NCBI RefSeq assembly: GCF_021018805.1
Contig: NC_086248.1
Location: 53,697,485 to 53,761,484, forward strand
DNA from: Prinia subflava
Lineage: Eukaryota > Chordata > Aves > Passeriformes > Cisticolidae
Reading direction: 5' to 3'
DNA: 64,000 nt
Each line of letters starts with the position of its first letter. Position 1 is the first letter of the stretch. This document shows, piece after piece, positions 40,801 through 52,800 of the stretch. The position numbers were made by a program, and so were the translations under genes. A model generated the notes under the pieces. That model was given only the letters and a program-made list of their open reading frames with translations. It had not been told where the DNA came from and ran no database searches.

Positions 40801-42922
40801 TATGAGCAACAAAAACACATAATTTAAGCACTCAAAATGTATTCATGTTGCCCTTGAAGCTATAGTCTAAGTCCATAATAATATCTACTTGGAGGGAAAT
40901 AGGATAAAATTCCTGCTTGAAACATGAAGACAGCTGTTTTTCTGTAAAGATAAATACTTCTCTCTGTCCCCGTTATAAAAAAAAAAATAATTAAAGGCTG
41001 AAAATTATGCACTTATCTGTATTTTTATTAGCTTTTAAAGTTTTAACCAATTGCAGTTGCACTACTGCAAGGGACACAAATGAAGAGCACATCTTATCTG
41101 TTCAGTGCTGTATATTTCAGGAACCTCCTGTGATGTTGACTCTACCCAATTTTATAAACACATTGCTTCATATTCCTAAATTGTCTTGTACAGCACACAG
41201 CAAAATCTACAAATCCAGATCCCCACCCTGAATCTTCTTCCTTGGCTCTGCAAGTGTAAAAGGCACAAACACTGAAGGAAGTAGCACTGTACACAACCCA
41301 CATCAGCACATGCAGATTCTATACTACGTCTCGCTCACTCCACTCATTTTAAAAATCATTTACAATTTTAATGTAACCACAACAACATTTTAGTTCTCCA
41401 GATGGCCATGCAGGGTCACTTTCTCAGTGGCAGCCTCTCTGGGATCCCTCTGTTATAAATCCCAAAAACAATGATCAAAAGCCTTTGAGCTTGCTTTTGT
41501 TTTTCAGTATTTTTCCATGCTTTTTTTTTTTTTAGAAGAGAATTCAGCAGTCTGCTGTACTCTGTGTATATTGTTTTTGAAATTAATACATGCAGAAAAT
41601 GTACACAAACATTCAGCACTTGAAAGGGCAGCAGAAAGCAGCCCAGCTCCCAAGCCTCCACCTGCAGGTGTTCATGTGCCAGCATTGCATCTCCTGCTCT
41701 CGTGCCTTGGGGCTGACTGTTACCAATAGCAGATCTCTGTGACAGATAATGATTTTGAACAATGAAATAACAATAATGACAATTAATAATATCATTGGTA
41801 AATATTTTTCCTTTCTCAGCTCTGCCAAAGATATAAAGCTTCCCCCCTTACTTATATCATTATCAAAACCAAAAAAAATTGCAAACACACAGCACCCTTT
41901 CCTCCAACTGTTTTACAATTCTTCATTCTTTTCTGAAAAATCACACCCTTGTGCTGAACTTCAGTAAAGTAGGAGCAAGCAATTCCACTGTGTACATATA
42001 TTAAGCTCTGGACAGGCTGAACTATTGACCTCCTTTGCCGCTAAAATATCAGTTAATCATAAAACTGAGCTGTGAGCTGTTACTCAGAAGCAGTAGCACA
42101 CATAAGAGAACAACTTCTGATTTAGAGTTGGAAAAGCAGACTAAGTGGACAATTTTAGATTATCATGTCTTTTCTACACCCTGCCCCTCTCCCCTTACCC
42201 CCTCTCAAGGGAAGAAAGGCAATAACAACTCAGAGGATACGCTCAGAAGGACAACACACCCCAGAGCCACAGAAAACAGCCTTAAGGATTACTTCTGGTT
42301 AAAGTGTTACTCTCTGCCTTTTGTTTTGGTGTTAGAATCCTGGAGAATTGAATAATCTGAGCAATGACCCCAGGCAAAAGGTGGAAGTCAGAATGAAATA
42401 AAGCTCAGGTGCCCAAGTGAGGACTGAGGGGGAGGCAGCCTCACTGAAGGCACCCCTCAGCATCAGCAGCTGGGAACACAATGTCTTGATCATATCATCA
42501 TCTGTGGTGCTTAGCAGACGAAATAACAAGGCATACACCTGGCTCTTACAATTAAGAAAATAGTAAGAAAATAGTGCTTTGCTTCAGATGTTTCAGACTT
42601 CAGCTATTTAAAAACACTCAGTGGTTTCATATATTTGATTGCTCAGCACTATCTTTAATCACAGGCTGATAAAACAACACATCTAACAAAATGCCTGAGC
42701 TTCAGCACAGGAAATATTACCTGGGAAATGCCAGATAGACAAACAGACTGTCAGAGGACTTAACTAGTGGAAGAATTATCCCTTCATTAAAGAACAATTT
42801 TGTTTAGCATTAGCGAAAACATTTAGTAAATGAGTCACTAGACACTAGTTTTGCTATAAGGAAGACAGAAAATTATCTAAATACCTAATAATGAAAGTGC
42901 ACGTATGACAATGAGGTAAGTA

Positions 42923-42970
42923 TGATCATCACTCAAATGATGATCACGAAATTCTACTAAGGAGTAGAAT
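42923..42970. repeat. Two adjacent short inverted repeats
   Basis: TGATCATCA / TGATGATCA (9-bp arms, 6-base loop) lies at 42923-42946. ATTCTACT / AGTAGAAT (8-bp arms, 4-base loop) follows at 42951-42970. Both are perfect and only four bases separate them. Confidence 0.8.
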
Positions 42971-45240
42971 ACATCTCCAGCAAAGCAGAGGACAACTGAT
43001 CAATATAATCTTATTAAGAAATAGCATTAAATTATGAATACTGAATGAATTATGGGGAAAAAGTATTTTAAACTTCATCTGAAAACGATGATATTTGCTT
43101 AAGCATTAAACAAACAGCAAGCAGAATACTAGATTATTCTCATTGTTTTTTCAGTGAGTTTGCAGTTGCTGCTACTTGGAATGTAAATTTTAATCCTTAC
43201 ACTCTCATCAGATCCACATTCACTAATGCATACTTTTTAATCTCTGTAGAGAATAGTCAAAATTCATGTTAAAAATTAATTTATTTCCCACCATTCCATC
43301 TAATACTGAGCAGATAATCAATTTTAACTTGTTTCAGAATTTGAACTAATATGGATAAAACTTATGGAAAGACAAAACTGACAAAGAACATTGACAGAAA
43401 AGAGAGTATCTGTCTGAAAAATAAGTGAGCTTGTCAGAAATGAGAATTAGGAATAATTGAAGAAACTCCAGAAAGAAGATATTGCTGCAGACATGTCATC
43501 TAATATAGCACAGTAAATCACCTGCCAGTCACTGGTAGAATACTGGCAGCAGCAGAGACTGCAGGGTGAGATATTCCATTATTACCTTTGCCTTTTCTTA
43601 TAAATCTTCTCTTTGGAAAAGACTAATTTTTATGTTCATAATTTGCCTTTTATAAGCAAAATATAAGTACATACAACCAAGAAAATCATATTGACAAGGA
43701 TCTGCAGTTATCTATCAGAAGTCTTGGGAGAACACTGCAGAAAAGGAAGGTCTGTCTCATTTTCCAGACAGGTGAGGAAGCAGCAGGGTGTTCAATCTGC
43801 TTCTGTCCCTGACTCATCCCTGATGCTGGGCACAATATTTCAATCTTCACAAACCCTTGCTGACACAACTTCGACTAACTGAAACTAGCTAATAGTAACA
43901 ATTTTTTGCCTTCCCTTCAATGGAATAAGAAGAATCAGTCTTACTCCAAGGTAAACAGCTTGAAATTTTATTATTATTAAAATAATGCTGTCACAGAAAG
44001 TTCAGAATTTTCTGCTCAAGTATTTTTTTGATTTGCTTAATTTCATAGTGGATTAAATTGAGTTGAATTTTTTTTCTCAAGACAGATTAGATTTTGGAGC
44101 CTTAAATGTGAATGTAATGCAAAAAAAAATTAAAAATAAAAACAAACCCAACAAACCCACAATAACATTTTTTCCCCTAACAGGCTTCTAAAAATACATC
44201 ACATAATTCATTACTTCCTTTCCCACTAAAAATCTTTACTCTGTCACAACCTGGGTAAATTAAGTTACATTTTTACAAGTGCTAGGAAAACAACCTGAAC
44301 ATTTCAATTTGTTACTCTCAGCTCAGGATCTTTAAAACAGAAGCAGTTTTCCAATTCCTACTTTTTTCAGAAGAATGTCTAAACCAATTCTGTGCAATAA
44401 ACCAATACTTTAGCCTTACTTAGATCTCAAAGACTAGCACCTTAACTGACATAGATATGTAGATCTTTCTACTTCACTGGAAAGACAGACTAAATTATAA
44501 AAACCATCACAAACTTCAGAAGATGCCTTCAGTTTAGCCTTACTCCGGCTTCATGCTTCAACTTCTGACACTACTGTGAGGAACTTTAAAAAAGATCCTC
44601 TAATTTTCTGGAATTCATACCCACTGACCTAGTCTGCTAGAATTTCTGGCTTCTGATCCAGAACCTGACACTCTTCCTTAAGTAAACAAAATGAGTGGTT
44701 ATCCATCAGAGATCTGTCTTCAACTTGTGAAAAAACGATGCCTATTTGTGATTCACATATCCGTACATACACATGACACATGGAAACCTGAGACTCTCGC
44801 TTGTCCTTCTGATTACTTTAATGCAATTTTGAATAGATGGTTATCAGCACTCTTTGCTAAATCTAACATTGTGCCAACTTTAAAATGCTGTCAGGCTCTA
44901 GAAGTCCTGAGACTGGGAGGGAAAACCCCACAATTTAATTTATGCTTATTTTCCTCACAGTCTGAGATTCAAATTATAAGTTTTCTCCCCTGTAACTGTG
45001 AGACGTAGGTATTATCTTTCTTCTTATGAAAGCTGAGATTAAAATAACTTCAGATAGCTTTAGAAGGAACAGCATATAACACAAATTGATAGTGCTTAAT
45101 CTTCTTGGTGCTGGCCATGCAGGGGCACTCTAAGAGACAAGAAACAAACTGCAGGGCTTCACAGCACATGATTTTCGTGATAGTAGACAAAAATGAAGAG
45201 AACACTCTATCTGCATTTTCAATTGTATTCTACAATTTAG

Positions 45241-45412
45241 AGAATCATAGAATACTCTGAGTTGGAAGGGACCCACAATAAACACTGAGTCCTACTCCCA
45301 GTCCTGCACAGGAGAGCCCCAAGAGTCACCATGAGCCTGAGAGCATTGATCAAACAAATCTTTAACTCTGGCAGGCTTACTGCTGTGACCACTTCCCTGG
45401 GGAGCAGTCATA
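45241..45412 (-). mobile_element. CR1 LINE 3'-end fragment, minus orientation
   Basis: The plus strand starts AGAATCATAGAATACTC and continues 'gagttggaagggacccacaa', 'gtcctgcacaggagagcccc', 'cctgagagcattgatcaaac' and 'gtgaccacttccctggggag'. These are ordered landmarks of the reverse complement of a CR1 3' end. It sits about 490 bases downstream, in gene sense, of the PTPRT exon. The open frame at 45331-45546 overlaps it and is not a gene. Confidence 0.92.
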
Positions 45413-45893
45413 GCTACAAATTTCAATGTTTGTATCTTACTTCTTGGAGATTCTGTCAGGCCATACATAACTGCCTGGGAAAAGACAAGTTACGCAGAAG
45501 TACACTTTTTTTTTTTTTTTTTTTTTTTAATGATTCTATTCGTTAAATGTATTTTTTCCTATGCAATTTACTTTATATGCAAGTTTACTTAAAATGTAAT
45601 TGAAAATATGAAGGTGAATAAACAAGGAGGTCAGAACTTTCCAGAAACCAAGAGGTCCCCTTCCTTACATGAGGAGAAACAAAATGTTTTCTTAGATTTT
45701 TAACTTCCTGCCTCCTAATCCAGGGTTAGCAACCTAGACAATGACCAGGAAGAGGACACAGCAAATCCTTACTGATCTGGAAACTTGGGGATCCTTAAAT
45801 CGTGATACAAGTTAATTGTAGCCAACAGGCCTGCCAATCTATTAAGACATAAAGTAAAAAGTTTTGGATTTTTGTGAATTTTTCCAGAGCAGC
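45413..45893 (-). other. PTPRT: Intron immediately downstream of the PTPRT exon
   Basis: Non-coding sequence between the splice donor and the CR1 fragment. It contains a T23 run on the plus strand at 45506-45528, which is an A23 run in the sense of the gene. Nothing else is recognised. Confidence 0.75.
45506..45528 (+). repeat. T23 homopolymer
   Basis: Twenty-three consecutive T residues, about 90 bases from the right edge of the CR1 fragment. Confidence 0.9.
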
Positions 45894-45899
45894 ACTCAC
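45894..45899 (-). other. PTPRT: Splice donor of the PTPRT exon
   Basis: On the minus strand the exon ends TGTGCTG and is followed by GTGAGT, a near-consensus donor. The frame beyond it soon leaves phosphatase sequence (GECCSGK), which confirms the boundary. The lone G fits a GAG Glu codon completed by the next exon. Confidence 0.92.
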
Positions 45900-46193
45900 C
45901 AGCACACTTGGTCCTGGTGATGAGCGGTGGTCCTGGCTGCCCTGTGCCCCCTTCGCCCGGCCTGGTGAGCAGGACTCGGATCTCGTACTCGGTGTCAGGG
46001 TCCAGGTGCCAGAGCTTGTACGTCGGTGCGTTGACAGCGTGGGTCTCGGTCCAGGTCCCCGAGGTCATCCGGTACTCCACTTCCTTCAGGATAATGGGGC
46101 CATCCCCGATGATGGAGTTGGCGTTCAGCTGGATGAGCAGGTACGTAGGGCCAACGCCCAGCAGCTGCGGGGGAGCTATTGGCCGAGGAGGCT
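45900..46193 (-). CDS. PTPRT: PTPRT internal exon, first fibronectin type III domain
   Basis: This is one internal exon of a receptor-type tyrosine phosphatase of the R2B group (PTPRK, PTPRM, PTPRT, PTPRU), which are single-pass cell-adhesion phosphatases with MAM, Ig and FN3 ectodomains. The exon has 97 whole codons plus split codons at both ends. It starts with AG of a split Glu codon ([12 protein letters not shown] follows) and ends after KCA plus one base. Length is 294, so phase 1 to phase 1, as usual for FN3 exons. FN3 hallmarks are W48, Y59, W62 and the [11 protein letters not shown] motif at residues 64-74. The stretches [20 protein letters not shown] and [12 protein letters not shown] fit PTPRT better than its paralogues as I remember them. 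By R2B gene structure it should be about exon 7. The exon is clearly richer in G+C than its flanks. There is no stop or frameshift, so it looks functional. Paralogue choice is from memory, not from a search. Confidence 0.93.
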
Positions 46194-46222
46194 CTGCAGG
46201 GGAGACAAAATAAGCCAGCAAT
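46194..46222 (-). other. PTPRT: Splice acceptor of the PTPRT exon
   Basis: Read on the minus strand, a pyrimidine-rich run (ATTTTGTCTCCCCTGCAG) leads directly into the exon. The AG occupies 46195-46194. It sets the exon start in phase 1, leaving AG as the last two bases of a split Glu codon. Confidence 0.92.
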
Positions 46223-49178
46223 GAAACAAAAGCTGGAAAACCCACTAAGAGGAGGGCACTCTACACAGGAAGTTGTCAGAGTTCGGTCAGCAAAGGTTCC
46301 AAACCTCAGAAACAAATTCAAACTGACATCAATGAAGAAGAGCTGAGGAGAATTTCAGCTGATGGAAGTGAGTGGTGCACTACTGGCATCTGCTCAGTGC
46401 TATATTTTCCTTTCAAAAACCTCAGCTAGAAACCACAAAATACTGTCTGATTTATATATTGCTGCTGCTTGGGATTTTTTTCTGAAAAAAAACCTATGCT
46501 CATTTATATAATTTACTATACCAATAACTTGAGATTTTATTTTATTGACTGAAGCCACATTTGCACTTCCCTTATAGAAAGAGCTGCAAGAGATGATACA
46601 CTACCCCTGCACAGAATATTCTTAAAAACGAGTATCACTGCAGTTAATCTGAAATCCACCAGATACAGTTAGGGAAGAGGATACAGATGCCTATTACAGG
46701 CATTCAGAATATACAGAACTGAGCAAAGCTGCCAGGAGAATGACAAAATAAAGACATATGGCAACAACATATAATATTTTATTCTTTAGTAAGTCACTAC
46801 TGATTTTGAAACTTGAACAATAGGATGTGTGCTACCTTTTGTCATCCCCTCTTCTCATCAGCTTCTGCCTGCCTACATATTTCAGTGCAGCTGCAAAGCA
46901 AAAAAGGTAATGACAGACCAAACAGGAAGGGGTGCTCCCCCCTACCCTGAGAAATGTTAACATAGAAACATTGCCTCAGCATGATTTATTTTAGGAAACA
47001 ATCACAAGCAACAAGTATTTTTCTAATAAAACGAATTCACTGATAAACATGGAAGGTTCATTTTCATTCCAGATGGCTCATATTTCAGCTAATTTGTTTC
47101 AGTTAATTAGGCAACAATGCTAAATTCAGTGCACGCTGGGGTTTGACACAGCAGTGATGCAGAGCTAACAAATCAGCAACTCTGAGCAGGTAGAGGGGAT
47201 CTCACGGCCAGTACATTAAAAATAGCTTTTAACCCCAGACCATAAGGTTTCCCTAGCAGGGGATTCTTACATTCTACACAAGAGAAATTAAGACACACAC
47301 ACATTGCACATATTCTGGCCCCCAGAGATGATCCCACCAGTGTCAATGACAGAACACGTGGTGGGGAGTGGTGGACCTTCTTTGACATCCCATCCTCCCT
47401 GCTTGGTGAAGATCAGCTAGTGACTCCCTGGTTCTGCCTGCTTCTCTACTTCCAGCAGCAAAGCTTCCCTTCCAGGTACCACAGCTTGCTCCAAAACCGT
47501 ATATTTACCAGCTCTATAAGCAGCCAAATTTCCCAGATTTTGGCATATATCTTGCGGACTTTTTTCTAAATTAGCTGCTTCTCAAACCACTCCGTTTGGA
47601 GACAGGGACTCTGTAGCCATGTCATTGAGGCTGTAATGGGAGCTGATTTTTTCCTTCCAGAGTGAAAAGGTGAATGCTCCAAGGTGTTTCCATTTCTGCT
47701 TCAGGATATACAAAACTACAGAAAGTACTTCAATTAATTATTAATGGTTTACCCCTCTTTGGCAATAGGTGTGCTTATGACTTTGGCAATAGGTGTGCTT
47801 ATGAATTCATTTAGATCCCTACCTGCATCAAAGCTCAGAAATGCAGCTGGGCATAATGAGGGCAGTCTATCTGCTGTGGAGCTAACATAATAAATGTCAA
47901 ACTAATGTATTCTAAGGTCAGTGCATATTATAGTAGAAAACATCATCACTGATGAGCATGATGCACTACCAGCTCCAAGATATAAATTTCTAAAACATAT
48001 GGCTATGTTTAGAAGCATACACTTTGATTAGGAGCACGATTATCACAAATAAAACCTCACATAAATGAGACCATTGCCTATTAAGTTCTTATGTTAAGAA
48101 GTAAAGCACATTCTTATATTAGCATACATATTTTGTTTTTAAGCTCTTGAGGCCAAGGAGACTTATTTATAAAGTCTCTCCTAGTTCCAATAAATTATGC
48201 ATGAATTTTAATCAGTGAGCAAATGAACAAGTAATTGTTCTGCAGCATTATTAATATTCTTCATAATACAATATACAATCAGAACCAGAGGTGAGGTGCA
48301 ACCAGAAATCCCAAAAGTACACTAAGTATCAACTGAAGCATGCAATCCCAATATACCAGGATAAACTTTTCTGATGTTACCCAATTAGCTTTCTATTAAT
48401 TATTCCCATTCATTATTCTATAACCACATCTCCAATTATAATTTGAAATCACAATTTCCTTTTGTATATACAACAATCTGAAACTTTTACAGTTTAAAAA
48501 TTGGCACTGATAGCTACAAAAGATAGAACAAAGCCATTATTAATGTTTTTGTTGCCATTCCCTTAGAAAATATCACACATCTTAACAATACTTTTCTTTC
48601 AGAGAGTTTTAAAACACAATTTACATTCTTCAAGGAAGTATATGTTGCTGGCTTTTTTTACCCCAGTAATCTGGGTCCACCTGTAGTAAATAACCCAGTT
48701 TCAGAGTGCCCTGAGAAGACAGTCTGCCAAAAATGAAAAACGTCTTATATGAGACAAGAAAAATAAAAGAAGATGAGTGAAAAAGTACCCTAAAGAAAAT
48801 CACCCTCTAAGAAGTTTGTTCTGGCTTATAAACAACATAAAAACTCAGCCTCAGCCAAGCCAGGTGATGGCTTAGGTGTTTGGAGACTGGATTAGAGGAA
48901 GAATTGCAGGAAGCTGAGGCTCACTAGTACGCACCACAGCAGCTTCCCTCCTGCCTGGCCCTGTCAGTAAGTTCCAATGCAGGTGGCCCCTACTCCGATG
49001 TATTTTTGGCTTCCAGTCACTTAGACCCAAAGCCAAGTGAGGCAGCACAGTAATGTCCCTCCACCCTTTCTCTGCCCTGATCATTACAACCCAACTAGAG
49101 AGCTGTGCCCTCTATTTCTGCCAAAAAAGAACCCACCTTCCTCAATTATTATGAGAAGTGGCAAAGGCACACAGCATT
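46223..49178 (-). other. PTPRT: Intron upstream of the PTPRT exon
   Basis: No further exon is recognised. It contains a perfect 24-bp tandem duplication at 47757-47804. The minus-strand open frames at 47173-47388 and 48872-49084 lack domain or splice support. Confidence 0.7.
47757..47804 (+). repeat. Perfect 24-bp tandem duplication
   Basis: The unit beginning CTTTGGCAATAGG and ending GCTTATGA occurs twice head to tail with no mismatch (47757-47780, 47781-47804). Perfect identity implies a recent event. Confidence 0.95.
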
Positions 49179-49183
49179 CCTAG
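49179..49183. repeat. Target-site duplication, left copy
   Basis: CCTAG directly before TGTCG of the LTR, identical to the right copy. Confidence 0.88.
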
Positions 49184-49823
49184 TGTCGTAGAGTGACTTT
49201 ATGATGCTTGTATCCCCAGTTGTCTGTTCTGTTTATGTTGGACATTTTGTTCTGTGCCTTTAAGACTGGTTCTGAGAGTGAAGCAGGGCGAAGAAGCGTG
49301 GGGTTTGTTTTGAGAAACAGCATTCCCCTCACCATTCCAGCTCCTTGACAGTGTTCGTCTGAAGCATGGACAGACAACGGGACAGAGATTGCCTTTGCTT
49401 TTAGTTAATTTAGCTAGCTGAGGCAGAGAAGCTCCCTGGACTGTTTTTGTTTTTCTTTTTTGTTGGGACTGTTTAAACCTGTCCTGAACTTAAAGCCCAG
49501 AGAGACACTGGGATCTCATGCCTGCAGCCCACAGGGCCCAGGACAGCATTTCCAGCGCCGGAGGAACTGATAAGAGACTGAGCAAGCCGAGTGGCACCCA
49601 CGGCAATTTTGCCATCTCTCCTCAGAACAGCGACAGGTTTTATTGTTTCATATTATTCATTCTTTATGCCTGTGGGCATTTTGTTTCTTAAAGAAACAGT
49701 TTTTTCCACATTTCTCTAAGGTGATTTTTTCCCCAGACCAGTTAGGGGAGGGTCTGTTTGGGTTTGCTTCCCAGAGAGATCCCATTTGGAGGTTTCCTGA
49801 CAAATTTGCCCTAAACCAGGACA
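49184..49823. mobile_element. Solo LTR of an endogenous retrovirus, 5-bp target duplication
   Basis: The element runs from TGTCGTAGAGTGAC to CTAAACCAGGACA, which is TG...CA with matching TGTC / GACA tips. It is flanked on both sides by CCTAG (49179-49183 and 49824-49828). The length is 640 and no proviral genes adjoin it. A 5-bp duplication is usual for ERVL- or gamma-like elements rather than ERVK. Orientation is uncertain: an AATAAA is visible on the minus strand near 49640, but its position is not that of a terminal poly(A) signal, and no clear TATA box is seen on either strand. The open frames at 49180-49377, 49643-49828 and 49716-49901 fall in or across it and are not genes. Confidence 0.92.
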
Positions 49824-49828
49824 CCTAG
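49824..49828. repeat. Target-site duplication, right copy
   Basis: CCTAG directly after the terminal GGACA of the LTR. Confidence 0.88.
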
Positions 49829-52800
49829 CAATCAATTTTCCTTGAGCTGTTTCCCTTTTCTCAGTCATGAAGTCTGTGTAAAGCCATAAGGTTCTAAACA
49901 ATAATTTATGAAAAAATATTTCAGCCCATAAATAGTTGAACTCATCAGTAGAATCACTATTTTAATAGGTATTAAAGATACCCTAAAAAGTTTGATCAAA
50001 GACCCTGCATGGTTTCATTTCTTCCTTTGTCAAGCACAAAATTTAAGATTCCTTATCCAATGTAACTAGTTTAATTACTGACTCATTTTCTACTATGTAT
50101 TTTTAGCCAGTGTATAAAGGTGTTAAATCTGACGAAAGCTCTTCTAGTTTTCATGACCACTAACATCTCAGAAAGACTATCTTTTAAAGACCACTTGTAC
50201 ATCTGCAAGACATTAAATAAATGAAAGTGTTTTCATGCATAACGTGTTGCAGTATTTGGTCAGCTCTGGTTTTGACATAAAATGCCCACAGCTAAGGTAA
50301 TAAAAAAATTAAGACTGACATTTCGTCAGTACTAAGTTCTCATTCTGCTGAGCTACTAGCAGTACATTATGCTCACATCAGTATGTATATGACATTGTAT
50401 ATTAAATGTAGTGTGATATTTAGGCACCAATGACAACAATAAGCATGCAGCTTCAACCTCCTCTACCAGTCTTCCTACAGTTAAGTGGTTGTGTCATATT
50501 TTTAATATGAAATACTGTATGCAAATAAATACGCATTCACAGGCAGAAAAAAAACAGCCAGAAAATGTCATTAGTGTTATTAGTATAGCCACCAATATAC
50601 ATAAAATTTCCAATATTCTCAAGTAACAGACATATACAATACTACATTGCCTTCCAAGATTAAACATTTCCTAAGTTTAAAATAAAGGAAGGTAGTTTCA
50701 TTTGTATCTTACTGACAATCATATACTGTTTATACTGTTTGATCAGTTCAAATGAAAAAATTAAAAAAAAAACAACAGAATTCTACATACTGTTCCATTT
50801 TGGAGGAAAAGCTAATACTGGATGCATGCCTGATAGAATCTTATTTTTAAAACTTATTTACAAGAGTCTTATTTTGCTAAGCATAACAGGTACCAAGAGA
50901 CTCTTGCTGCACAGCAGAAGGGTTTGGAGAGGTAGGAAGGAGAGGGCTGGTCACCACACAGCCCAAGCACTCAGAGCAGGTGCATGTCTTCATCCACTCT
51001 CATCCCACTCGTGCATTGTACAGCACCTGCACACATTCATGCTCTGCAGTAATGGCCTGCAAGTCCCCTCCACTCATGCACTCACTGTGCCTTCCCTCTG
51101 GTGACAGCATGTTCAGCTTGCTCTGTGAAATATCTCACACCAAGCCTTACACTTGGTATGCTGATGAGTATTAACTGCTTAACCCAATACACACAACAAG
51201 GGGAATCATAAAAAGCTTAATTTTTACAAGTATTAAAAAATCATTCATTCATTATAAAAAGCCCAAATTCAGCCTAACCTCCTCAGATGTTTTAATTACA
51301 CCATAAGCTATCAAGAAAGTAGGTCAACCAAAAGAATACAAAGTTCCTTTAAAATTTGCCAAAATTCAAAGAAACAAAAATATGAAGTCATGTAAATAAA
51401 GCTAATACTGAATGTTCTAGGGAATATAGCAAAGATGTCTCCACAAATGACTCAAGACTGACTCAGCTCTCACCTATATCAAACTCACTTCCTCTTCTAG
51501 GGAAATTTCTTGCAAAGTTATTTAAACATATCTGCGTATTTCTTACAAGCTGTCTGCTTTTCTAGTTCAATTCAGCTGAGGTTCAGTGCCTGACCCACAC
51601 CGGCTATGCAAAGTTAGAGCACAATAGCACAGTCTTTGCCATAGGAAGCCCTGTGGGACCAGGAGCCCCAGGCATGAGACACCCAGGCAATCGGAGACAC
51701 CCAAGGCACAGAGGGGTAAGGGGAAAATCCCTGCTTGCCAGGAACTGGACATGTGGAGAAGCATGCCTGTGCACTGGGCTCCAGATTGCACATGGAGATA
51801 TAGTGGCAAAGTTGCATCAGAAGACCCATGGCATGGGGGCAGAAGGGCACAGGGAAGCAGGTTGCCAATTCCTTGCAAAAGCTACACTGCTTCAGTACTC
51901 TTTGTGTCCTGGAAGATTACATACTGCTCTAGAGATTCATGTGTCTTTAAAAGTATTGAAAACCAGAAGAAGTAGAAATATTTGTTTAAAATTTGGACAA
52001 CATGAATGACATCTAGAAGAAAAAGTTATGGCAGTCAAGTATTAGCAGGGCAATAACATTCTTGTTCTTAAAAGCTGATTAATGATGCAGAAAAAAAGAA
52101 TTAACAAGAAACAGTGACTGAAAAACTCAAATAGAGTACTAAGCTACAAATGGAACACTGAGAATAGTAACTGAAGAACAGTAACAGTAGGACATTCAGC
52201 ATTCTCTAAATTATAAGTTGGGGGGGGAAATTGAAGATGTTTCTCATATAATTCCAAAGAAGTATAACTGAAAGAAATTATGTGGTCATGAAGATGGTGA
52301 CAAAATGAATTACGAAGAGTTCAAAAATAAAAACACACCATGGAGGCTTTGAGCCCAAACACTGGGGATTTTTTTATTTTTGCAAAAATCATTCTGTATG
52401 TGGCATATCTTTAACACAGACAAGAAACTCTCTAAAATTTTAAGAAAGTATTGCTATGACAGGGAAAATAAAAGGCAGAATTTAAGACAAATAAGGTTAT
52501 TTTGGACTTGGCCTGTCTGCAAGGACACCTGGCTGTCAGCAGCCTGACAAGACCTGCCACTCCTCAGCACCAACACAAGGTGTATTAACAGAAACAGGAG
52601 ACTGTGCCAAATAAGGGGAAAGCATTACAGAAAACAGTACCTGTCTGATAAGAATTTATTCTGCTCAGTTAAAAAGCAGGTCAGTGCAGAAGACTGAGGG
52701 GTGCCAAGCTGAGAGCACAGACCTGATGAACAGCAAAAGTATCATGACCATTAAAATCACAGAAAGCATCTGCAGTTTGTTTTTAAATTTCCAACAAGAG

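Larger units (their letters stand above)
32120..45240. other. Intronic DNA, no gene seen
   Basis: About 13 kb of non-coding sequence. It contains short perfect hairpins at 32978-33000, 33055-33077, 42923-42946 and 42951-42970, a G10 run at 34869-34878, and a T13 run at 41521-41533. The longest open frame (39430-39831, minus, 133 codons) has no recognisable domain and no splice or promoter context. Confidence 0.55.

Noticed and set aside
45874..46224. Open frames on other phases over the PTPRT exon (plus strand 45874-46224 and 45908-46213; minus strand 45995-46321)
   Set aside because: They are shadows of the GC-rich exon in other frames with no domain of their own.
45769..46245. The 158-codon minus-strand open frame taken as a complete gene
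   Set aside because: Only 45900-46193 is phosphatase sequence. The ends run through consensus splice sites into intron.
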